Assembly (NCBI GenBank): GCA_016748015.1
Contig: JAAOMT010000134.1
Span: 994,451 to 1,058,450, forward strand
Source of the DNA: Geosiphon pyriformis
Taxonomy: Eukaryota; Glomeromycota; Glomeromycetes; Archaeosporales; Geosiphonaceae
DNA: 64,000 nt
Direction of reading: 5' to 3'
Shown here: in pieces, positions 47,994-57,268 of the stretch
How positions within the stretch are numbered: position 1 is the first letter of the stretch
Layout: every line of letters starts with the position of its first letter
Translations under genes and position numbers: made by a program
The notes under the pieces: model-generated
Told to the model about the DNA's origin: nothing
Database searches by the model: none
Seen by the model: only the letters and a program-made list of their open reading frames with translations

Positions 47994-48797
47994 TTATTTA
48001 TTTTTTTTTAATATTGAGCTTCTGTGAAATTGGTTATATTTGTTAATAGAACTTTGTCTGTGTAATGTTTGATGGTAATGTTGACTATGGTTTTTTGTAG
48101 ATCTTTGAACTGTTGATTGGTCATTTGTCTTATGTTGTTAACTGTTATCTTTTTCAAAGATCCATCCAATAGTACATTTGGACAATATTGGAAAGCAATA
48201 TATAATTAACATGCTGCTTTATAGTGTAATATTAGGTTGCTTCTTCCTACAAATTCTTTCACTTGTTACATTGCTTTTTTGTTGAAAGTTTTCCGATTGT
48301 AATTTCCATATGGGTTTTTTAAGTTTAGTTGTTCCCTAATTTTGTAAAACTAATATGTTGAAGAGAGTCTTTTTTTTTTACTTCTGGGTTTTATCTGGTG
48401 TTCACTTTCCTGTTTCAGAAAGTTCAGTCCTACAAGTTAAAGATTTTTTAATTTTTTCTAGCTTGAGAGCCAAATATATTGTATATAATTGTTTTTGTCT
48501 TTTATCCAATTTTCTCACTTCTTTTTCTTCCTTCCCTCTTTTTTCTCTATGTCTCATCCATAAAGTATATTTAATTCTTTTTTGTGAAATTTTTTTCCCA
48601 GGCAGAGTGTAGAGATAGAAATAGTTAGTTCTAATTGAACTCTTGCCTATTTCTCTCTTCCCCTTATCTTTATATCTTATCTTTTTTTTATTAATTATAA
48701 TCTCTATTTGAGATGTAGATTTTTGAATTTCATTAAATAATTGTTTAGATAATTTTAAAATTTGGTCTGAAAAGTCCATGTTTGAAATTTCTATCAT
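47994..48797 (-). pseudogene. Unidentified ORF downstream of the Ty3/gypsy integrase
   Basis: An open frame of 131 codons (48797-48402) encodes a very basic, coiled-coil-like protein. A coherent stretch continues in another frame to about 48000 (for example R-K-T-F-N-K-K-A-M, Y-I-A-F-Q-Y-C-P-N, K-K-I-T-V-N-N-I-R-Q-M), as if one gene had suffered a frameshift. It is on the same strand as the integrase fragment that ends near 48930. It could be an extra 3' ORF of that element or the gag of a second, truncated element. I recognise no enzymatic domain. Confidence 0.4.
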
Positions 48798-48929
48798 TCT
48801 CTTCTATGTGGTCTCGAGACTTATATGTATGTAATATCTAAATTTCGGCATGTGTGTAGCTATGTTTTGATGATTATAATTGGTTTCATATTTTGTGATA
48901 TATATTCTGATCTGATTAATGAAATTTGT

Positions 48930-51240
48930 GCTTCTAGTTGTGGTACCAATGATGTTAATCTTTGTGTTGTTTGATAAATTTTTAAATGATTTCTATGTGC
49001 TGTCTTTTTCAGAATTCTGTTTTTTAATCATAACTTGTAAGATCTGTTTTCCAAAATTTTGTGTATGTAAAATAGTTCATCACATTTTGGATCAAACTTT
49101 CTATTCTACTGTTTTTCCACTTTGGTACAATGTAACAGTACCTTGTCTCCAATCCTGAATTCAACTGGTTTATTTGGTAATTGGTTATTATGTCTTTCTT
49201 TTTGTTTTTTTTGTGACTTTTGAATGTTATTAGCTGCTTTTCACCATTGTTACCAGTAAAATTTTAGCTATTAATTAGTATGAAATTACTCTTATAATTC
49301 CTATAATTAATTAGTATATCAATATTATTTTAAATTATCATTTATCATTTAATCAATTATCACATATCACAATTCAATTAAATAATCTAATTAGTATAAC
49401 AGAAAGTAGGATAATCAAATTACACAATACCCTGAACTTTGTAACATTCTAAAATTTGCCAAAATTTACAGAAATTCGCCAAAATTTATAAGAAATTCAC
49501 CAAAATTTATAGAAATTCACCAAAATTATGAATAGTTCATCCAAATTAATCAATAGTTCAGCAAAATAATTTGTAGTTCATCAAAATGTATCTTTAGTTT
49601 GCCGAAATTTGAGCAAAGAGAAAAAGTGCAAGTTCATAGACTAGTACTACAACAAGTTGTATAAAAAAAGAGCTTTTCTTTTCAAAGAAATGTATCTTAC
49701 TTTAGAATTATCACTTAAAACCATTCCTACACACACAAAAAAAAATAAATATCAAATAATTCGAAAACCAAATTCTTTAATTATTGCACTTGGAAAATCC
49801 TCAAAACCCAACTAACATTTTAAAATTGATTAGCTACCAATTTCAGTAAACTGTTAGTGACTCCAGGCCTGGATAGAAAACGTTTCCCTTGATAAAATTC
49901 CATTTCTTTTATATTTCTTTTATTTTTCTTTTCTTTTCTTATTATAATCATTAGAGTAGCCTACAGACAAGATTCCTGTAGAAAAGTTGACTTTTACAGT
50001 AAAGTAACTACACATTTTAGTGAGTTTCCAGAAGAGCAATTCCTGGAAAAGAGTTGATGTTTACTACAATGTGACTACACAAAGTAACTGGCATGGAATT
50101 AGCCATTCCACTCATAAGCCTAGCAGTTCAAATTATAGGAGATAATTTGAAGATAAATTCAGTTATTGGAAATTCAACTGCTTCTAGAAAACGTGAATTT
50201 ACAACAAACAGACATTGACAACATTTAAGAAAAAAGACCAAAAACCTCTGGTAACACTGTTTGTTTTTCAGCATTTCTATTAAATTATATGTTTTTCTTA
50301 GCAATGTTTCTTAGAAATTGTCTTTTGTTATTGGTTCTATTGAATATGTATTAACCTCTATCTTAACTGGTAATGTTGCTGTTCTACTATATACTAATTC
50401 AAATGGTATTGCTTGTGTAGTATCTTGTTTTATTGTCTAATAAGCAAATAATACTGATGGTATAAATAAATTTCATTTGTTCTGGTTTTTTTGGCTGATC
50501 TTGGCTATCACTTCGCACAATGTTTTATTGAATCTTTCAACTAATCTATTGGTTTATGGATGATATGATAATGATAATAGTCTCTTTATTCTGGATCTTT
50601 AACTCAGTTCTGTTAATGTTCTATTCACAAAGTGAGTTTTTTGGTTGAATAATAATTCTTTTGGACATTTATGTCAACAAATTAGATCTTAATGGATGAA
50701 TTTGGCAATGGATTCTGCATCCACTCTTTGAATTGCTTTTGCTTCTGGTCATTTAGTGAGATAATCCATGGCTACTGCAATATATCTGTTCCTTTTACTA
50801 GTTATTGTTAATAATCCAATTAAGTCAATTCCAATATGATTGAATGATTGTCCTACTTTAATTGGTTTTAATGGCTTGCTGAGTCTTGTTTTTCTTCTTT
50901 TCTAACAAAGATTACAATTTTGAACAAATTGGATGATGTTTAGATACATGAATGGCCAATAGTATTTATTTCTGGTTCTTTTTATGGTTGCTTTTTTATG
51001 GAAATGTCCTGCTGTTAGATTTGAGTACATATTAAATAGTATTGTTTTCTTCTCTGGTTCTGTGATTACTTTGGTTGGTTGTTCAAGATTCTTTCAGTTC
51101 TTTCAATAGAATAAATTGTGATAGGTGATAAAATATTTTGATTGTTGTTTTATGTTGTTTTGTTTCTTTTGAGATAATTTCTCCTTGAACTGTTTAGTAT
51201 TTATATAATGTTAAAGCTGTTGGTATTTTTGTGTGTTCAT
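48930..51240 (-). pseudogene. Ty3/gypsy integrase, split by a solo LTR
   Basis: From 51240 downward, broken frames give the end of the zinc-binding part, then the integrase core: H-I-G-I-D-L-I-G with the first Asp near 50850, N-Q-K-T-H-F-V-N where S-D-x-G-T-H-F is usual, and N-R-L-V-E-R-F-N-K-T-L near 50540 holding the Glu. Reading stops at 50257 at an LTR and resumes beyond it at 49247 as K-A-A-N-N-I-Q-K-S-Q with the C-terminal integrase domain (F-R-I-G-D-K-V-L-L). The second Asp of the DDE triad appears as Asn. It is part of the dUTPase-bearing element continuing at higher coordinates. Confidence 0.75.
49248..50256 (-). mobile_element. Solo LTR, family A (copy 2), in integrase
   Basis: It has perfect 9-bp terminal inverted repeats (TGTTACCAG / CTGGTAACA), and full-length reverse-complement similarity to 1844-2814. 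It splits one integrase reading frame that is continuous if the LTR and one copy of a 4-bp duplication are removed. The flanks are CCAT (49244-49247) and CTGT (50257-50260), explained as CCGT with each copy having lost its CpG by a different transition. A cluster of CCAAAATTT-containing 20-30 bp units fills about 49450-49615. Confidence 0.88.
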
Positions 51241-51467
51241 TTTTTTATTATATTTTTGGGTTTAAAATGTTTTTAGATTTGTTTTATTCACAACAAGCCA
51301 TCAGCATTTCCATTTTCTTTTCCCTTTTTATAATATACAATATAAGTATATAGTAAAAGTGTTATTTTTTATCTTGCATGATGATTGTCTCCAAATTCTT
51401 GCTTTTAAATTAATATTAATCTTTTGTGATCAGTATACACCTCGAATTTTTAACTTAAGTATTCTTT

Positions 51468-53880
51468 CTATTTGATGACTGCCCAATAGATAGCTAAGTA
51501 TTTTAATGCTGGTGTTCCATGATTTTTTTTAGCTAAACTCAAATTGCAGCTAGTGTATACTACTGAGTGTTTTCTTTCATCCAGTTTTCTCCGAGATAGT
51601 ACAGCTCCCAGTGCTTGGCCTAATACATTAGTAGTAATAATGAATGGTTTGCTGTGATCTGGATAGATCAATACTGGTGCTTGAATAAGCTTTTTCCACA
51701 GTATATTGAAAGCTTCTTGCTGGGTTTCAGTCCACTTGTACTTAACATTCTTGGTTTGAAGCTAATGAAGTGGTTGAGCCAGTTTGGAAAAATCTCTAAT
51801 AAAGCAGTAGTAATAACCTGCAAATCCCAAGAATACTTATAGTTTGGTCAAGTTAGTTGGTATTGGAAATTTCTTTACTATCTTGATCTTATCTAAATCT
51901 GTTTTAATATCATCTTTGTTCACGACATGTCTCAAAAATTTTAATTCTGTTTTGCCAAAAAAGCACTTGTTTGCATTCAATTTTAATTCTGTCTGTCTGA
52001 GTCTTTCAAATACTTGCTGGAGGTGATAAAGATGATCATCAAATGTTTTTGAAAACACATTGATGTTATTCAAATATACGACTACTGATTTCTATAATAG
52101 TCCAGTATACATAATTTCTATTAGCCATTGGAATGTGACTGGAGTATTTATTAAGCCAAATGGTATTACTTCAAATTCAAAATTTTCCTCTTTTGTTGTG
52201 AATGCAGTCTTTTTTTTGTCAGCTAGATTTATGGCTATTTGTCAATAACCACTATTTAAATTCAATATTGAAAACTATTTTTTTCCACTGAAAGCATTAA
52301 ATAATTTTTGGATCTGTGAGGTCAGATAACTGTCTCTATGATGTTACAGATAATTATTTGGAGTCTCAAATCAAATAACAAAACTATAACTTGGTGCTCA
52401 GAGCTTTCGTGATGATGGTAATCTGAAGGGGTTGTTTGTCTGAAGGTTTTGGTTGAGTCCTTTGTATAATAGACAGAGATTCAAGTATTGTCTTCTCAGT
52501 AGCCTTCCAGAATTGTAATTCTGTCAAATTTTTTTTTAGTGTAGTGGCCAGTAATCTGGCAAAAATGTCTTTCTGGTAAGCTATTCTGAAATTCTCAATG
52601 CTATACCCTTTCTTTAAAGTCTATTACCAGGCTTATCTTTGATGTCAATAACTCAGTGCTTTTATTTTTTTTTAATCAATGTAGTTAATAACAAAATAAC
52701 AAAGCAAAAATAAAAAAAATAAAAAAAAAATAAAAAAAAATAAAGAAAATAAGCCAAGACAATAGAAGTTAATATCTTGTCAATAGCCATGATCAAGAGC
52801 TATTGTTCCAGTGTGATTAAATATTAATTATTATCAACATGAAGTATTAATAATGGAAAGTAGATGAAAATAGCAAATAATTATTTATTAATTTATTTGT
52901 GAATAGAAAGATTGCTTAGATCAAATTTAAACTGAAAGGTTTGTCTTTTCTACTTTTAATGCTACCACTATATATACATAATTGAGATTCCTCAATTCCT
53001 CAATTCTTCATACCAAGAATCCTGGAATTTCTGGAATCTTGCAATTCCTTTGAGAAGAATCCTGGAATTCTGGAATCCTGTGATTTCTTGTATAAAAATT
53101 CTGAAATTTCTGGAATCCTGCAATTTCTTTGAGAGAAATCCTAGAATTCTATATTTACTACAGTTACTTCTGATTGGCTAATTTATATGCTAATATACTT
53201 TTTATATTTTATAAGTAACAATGAGTAACTCTATTGAGTTTTTTATAATCTCCACAAAAGCAGATTTTCCCATTCTTTTTATAGACTAGTACCATTGGTA
53301 ATAATCATGAACTTATAAATAGTTGAATTAACTCATTGTCTAACATCCGATTGATTTCTTGTTAGATGATTTTATGGCTGGCTGGTAGTATCCTGTATGC
53401 TCTTTGTTTAATTGGCATAACATCTCTAGTCTTGATCTGATGCTGAATAATGTCAGTTCTACTAAACTTATTTTCACTCGCAAAGATATCAGTGAATTTG
53501 TTAAGTAGCATCTTGATATGTTGTAGTAGGTCTAAGTTTCCCAAGTTTATTTGTTCTAATTGTTTTGATTGGAGCAAATAGTATTTATTTCGTCTGTATA
53601 TAGCTTGTAATGTAATGTCCACATATCCATATAGTTGTAAAAAGTCTGAAATATGATTTGGTGATTGGTCCTCAACTTCAGTGGTTAAATATTCAATAAT
53701 GGTTTCTTCTGATATTTTAATAATGTTTCCAGTTGTATTATAGATGGGAATTTTGATATGATAGTAGTTCTTGGCTAGTATATAGAGATTAGTAAATCCA
53801 ATCTCTCCTAATTTACAAATAGTTGGCTCTGCTTCAAAAATCTGGGCTTGATTCTTCACTTTCCTTTCTATTATTACCAT
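51468..53880 (-). pseudogene. Ty3/gypsy reverse transcriptase-RNase H, split by a solo LTR
   Basis: The N-terminal part (53880-53221) shows H-Q-I-K-T-R-D-V-M-P-I-K-Q-R-A-Y-R, the usual entry to a Ty3 RT, then V-L-V-Y-K-K-N-G-K and K-K-L-N-R-V-T. After the inserted LTR (52342-53220) it continues H-R-D-S-Y-L-T-S-Q-I and K-T-A-F-T-T-K, then I-P-F-G-L. The active site is V-V-Y-L-N-N-I (52065-52076; normally Y-x-D-D). The RNase H follows at 51671-51468 with I-T-T-N-V-L-G-Q-A-L-G-A-V-L-S (T-D-A in active elements) and V-V-Y-T-S. The polymerase and RNase H Asp residues read as Asn, so the enzyme is dead. It belongs to the minus-strand dUTPase-bearing element. Confidence 0.85.
52342..53220 (+). mobile_element. 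Solo LTR, family B (copy 3), in RT
   Basis: The 879-bp element starts TGTTACAG and ends AAGTAACA. It is flanked by a perfect 4-bp target duplication ATGA (52338-52341 and 53221-53224). It interrupts the RT between K-K-L-N-R-V-T and R-D-S-Y-L, and removing it with one ATGA rejoins the frame. It is therefore a later insertion into an already existing element. Confidence 0.92.
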
Positions 53881-53899
53881 GTATTGGTTATATAGTAGA

Positions 53900-54460
53900 A
53901 TAAAAATTGCTTAACAGGTGAAGATAATTTCTCTCTTGTTAATAACTTTTTTTTCTGCTATATTAACTAATATGTTTATTCTACTCATGAATCTAAATCC
54001 ACTAATCTCTTTAGCTATAATCCCTAATTTTTCTCAGTTTCCCACTAATACTAACTGAGCTATTTTAATCAGAGGCAGGAATATTGCCTGTGCTATTTTT
54101 TCATTTGGTTTTATGATGTAGGTCTTTTCTGAGTCATTTTATAGCATTGCAATAATATTTTCTACATATTCTGTATTAATTATTCTTTTTTGTATATTGA
54201 TTCTCTTTTTTGCTAGACTATTTCTAAATACTAGTTGAATTATGGTAATTGTTAGAATTTTCAATACTATTTTGAGATCAAGCAAATGTGTGAATGTAGT
54301 TCTAATTTGATGGCTTTTTTTTCTGAGTATCTCAGATCAAATTCTACATTAGTATCATGTACATATTCTGGCATAATATTTTTATTATTATCATTGAACT
54401 ATTTCAGTTTCTGCTTCTTGGTAAGATTAGGAAGCACAATGTATTGTTTGGAATTTAAAT
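53900..54460 (-). pseudogene. dUTPase domain of a Ty3/gypsy element
   Basis: On the minus strand, between the gag/protease side and the RT of the same element, the trimeric dUTPase motifs occur in the right order. Motif 1 is V-H-D-T-N-V-E-F-D-L-R-Y from the Met codon near 54374. Motif 2 is only suggestive. Motif 3 remnant is F-R-N-S-L-A-K-K-R-I. The loop N-T-E-Y-V-E-N-I-I-A-M-L sits where G-Y-x-G-x-I is expected. A K-I-A-Q-A-I-F strand comes next, and a Gly/Phe-rich C-terminal motif (E-I-S-G-F-R-F) ends the domain. In active enzymes the corresponding residues are D-A-G-x-D-L, R-S-S/G-x-A, and R-G-x-x-G-F-G-S-T-G. Several are changed here and stops are present, so the copy is inactive. It would hydrolyse dUTP to dUMP, keeping uracil out of element cDNA. 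Confidence 0.7.
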
Positions 54461-55032
54461 CAGAGTTTGAATTGTTGTTATTTTGGTTGCTATTTTGGAT
54501 GAAGCTGGAACTATTATTATTGTTGTTGTCAATGTCAGAGTTTGAATCAAGATTGAATGTTAATTTTGATTCTAATGCACAGCAGCTAATTGGTTTTTCC
54601 TCCTCTGGGATTGTGTAGATTATGTGTAGTAGTGGATTGTAAATAAGATTGCACTCATTACAATATTGAAAGTCACAAAAAATTAAGCAGTATTGACAGA
54701 GTCAAGTGTTTAGCTGTTTTAGATACTGCTTCTGTTTTTTTCGGGTGGGTGCTAGGTTCTGGTAATGTTTGTGAAAATGTTCTGAATTGTCTTTAATGTT
54801 GTCAAAAACATCAAAAGTAAAAATATATTCGGGTTCTGAAAGAGAAAGTGGATTGTTTTTAATTTTTAACAGTTTACTGAGTGTAGCACTTTTAACTTTG
54901 GCACTCATTATTCTCTAAATCTTATGCTTGTCATATGGGCAACCTTCTAAATGTCTGAATGCTTGTTTCCAAGCATTGTCAATTGGAGTTTCTTTTCTTA
55001 TCCAGTTGTTTATAAGAATTATGTATTGGCAT
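54461..55032 (-). pseudogene. Linker of the minus-strand Ty3 element with Cys cluster
   Basis: Decayed coding sequence joins the upstream gag-side protein to the dUTPase. It includes C-Q-Y-C, seven residues, then C-N-E-C (about 54720-54640), a possible zinc ribbon. A Ser/Asn/Asp-rich linker follows. Before the Cys cluster a short open frame (54908-54702) has a Lys/Asn-rich sequence containing H-Y-Q-N-L-A-P-T-R. It is continuous across the nested element with the reading at 62973-62654. Confidence 0.5.
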
Positions 55033-55701
55033 TGTTATGGTTGAAACTTATACTTCTTATTAATTATCACATGTATTAGCCACTGATGTCACATAAATTA
55101 GCCATTTTATTTTTAAAAAGTGATTATTAACCTGATCAATAACCTGACCATTGACTTGATTATTGACCACTTTTGACAGCTATATAAGTGATGAATCTCT
55201 TAGCTGTAGAAAAGCATGTAGAAAATCAAGGAAATCAAATAAATAAAAATAACAACTTTTATCTCAATCATTCTCTTATTGCTAATTTCTCTTTTCCTAT
55301 CTTCAAGTATCTAAACATTTTGGGATAAAAAATTACTTGTTGGTTATTCTTTACCCTTTTCCTGACTTGTATAATTGTAACATTTGAAGATTATTAAATA
55401 AAACATGACTAAAGAGTACATCTGATACCTAATATTGAATTCTAAGAATACCAATGTGAGGCATAGAATTATATCAGTGTGTGATTATTTGTTGACAGTA
55501 TGGATTATCTCTCTACCTTCAGATTTCTGGTTATCCTTTAAAAAGTATAGCAACTGAAATATTTTATGAGACTGATCTTGCATATTGAATTTATACTTAT
55601 TCAATTCACTTATTGAAGTTGAAAGCCCTTTGATTATTTCTATCACTCTACAATTCTGTTCTCTCTTGCTATCCATTAGCTTGTTACTCCAACCTGTAAC
55701 A
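55033..55701 (+). repeat. 5' LTR of nested Ty3/gypsy element
   Basis: It starts TGTTATGGTTG and ends CCTGTAACA. It aligns along its length with 61997-62653; the differences noticed by eye are mostly C/T and G/A transitions. Confidence 0.93.
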
Positions 55702-55753
55702 TAAAAGTGGTGCTTTCTGTGAGGTTGTCAAATTCTACTTTGTTTCCTATTGT

Positions 55754-57268
55754 ATGGGTGATTATTCATATCTGCCACAACAATCAGAAGAACATTTTAA
55801 AGCATACAACAAAAACAATCTAGACTCTATTGAACTCAATCCTTTGCCCTTCTGCTTGATTTGCTTCCTCATTGAAGAACAATCCAGCAGACAATTCCAA
55901 GACTTTTGGAACTGGTTCCTGAATGAGCATTTAGCTGAAACCTATACAGCTTATACAACTTATTACTTTGACCAAGCTTATTTTGAAGACAACTTTGAAG
56001 AAAGAAACAACAGTATCAATCAGCTCTTATATTCTACAATCTTTGAACAACAGTCCCCTGATTTCGAATATCTGAATCATCAAATTCACATTTGAATTGC
56101 TGCCCATCAATCAACAGAAACTCTTCTTAAAACAGAAGAAGAAAGCTATCAAACCACTTCTGTTTTTAATCTCTTTTCAAGTAAATTAGAACACTCCACA
56201 CAAATAGTTACACCTGAACCAATGGCTCAAGACCCTCTGCAACAAAACATTTTGATTGCTCTCCAAGGTATACAGACTGCTTTAGGGTGAAGAAACAACA
56301 TCTTATTACTATTATTCAGAGGTAATGCCCAAGATCCAATCAAATGACTGGATGATTTTGAAAGAACTGTCACAGCAAACCAATATGATAATGAATACAA
56401 GTTCTAAATTGTTGATGGCTATCTTCAAGGCTCTTTTGCTACTTGGTTCTCACAAAAAACCAATACCAATGCTCAACAAAGAATCATTAGATGGGCACCA
56501 GCAAATGCTGAAGAAGACAACACTTCATTTACTACTTGGTTTGAAATGAAATTTAGAATTCCTATCTTAATCTCAAAATGACATATAAAATTAGAAAAAA
56601 GAACTTAAGGCCTTGGTAAGGTTGTAACAAAATATGCCAAAGCAATAAAAAAACTCATTAAATAAGTAGACTCTGGAAAAAATTAGACAGAAAAACAAAA
56701 GATTCATTCCTTTACAAAAGGACTGAAAACTGATCTATCATATGCTTTTTGGCCTCTTCTGGCCTTGAAAGATAATCCCACAATGGATATGGCCATTGAA
56801 CTTGCTTAGAGAATAGAAGACAATCAAAGAATACACCTAGGATCCACACTTCCAGTTTTTGCTCCTGCTCCCCAAATGGCTGTTACCTCTTTTGCTGCCC
56901 AAACTCAAGACCCAAATGAACAGTTAATAAATAGACTTACAGCTAATTTTGTCCAGCTATTAGAACTATTAGCCCAAGCAGTTAGAGACAACCAGCAACC
57001 CCAAAGACTCAGATTTGAACTTCACTTCAATCAGCTTCAGCAACCACCATATCAAAGACAACAAAATCATGGCCCACCTGTGTGCTATTACTGTGGACTA
57101 ACTGGACACTTTTCCAAAGACTGTAACAATCTTCTATTGCCTCCTCCAGCTCCCAGAAATAATGACATCCAGAATAACAGACCCAACAATAATAATGTTC
57201 CAATTATGCCAATATCAATTTCTTTGGAGAGGATCCCTTGGTTGAAGTTACTGTTTATCAGCCTTTAA
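55754..57268 (+). pseudogene. gag of nested Ty3/gypsy element
   Basis: A decayed gag frame begins at an ATG shortly after the primer-binding site and is cut by several stops (the first at 56093). Its C-terminal end carries one CCHC zinc knuckle, C-Y-Y-C-G-L-T-G-H-F-S-K-D-C (57083-57124), preceded by a Gln/Pro-rich stretch. The knuckle spacing C-x2-C-x4-H-x4-C is intact. In an active element it would coat and package the RNA. The 14-nt polypurine-type sequence at 57221-57234 is identical to that next to the 3' LTR. Confidence 0.75.

Noticed and set aside
48355-48612. Plus-strand ORF rich in Phe and Leu
   Set aside because: It is antisense to the basic minus-strand ORF of the retroelement region.
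47068-53220. The two family-B LTRs as the two ends of one element
   Set aside because: They are in the same orientation but the DNA between them is integrase/RT of a minus-strand element that continues on both sides of the 52342 copy, with its own ATGA duplication around that LTR.
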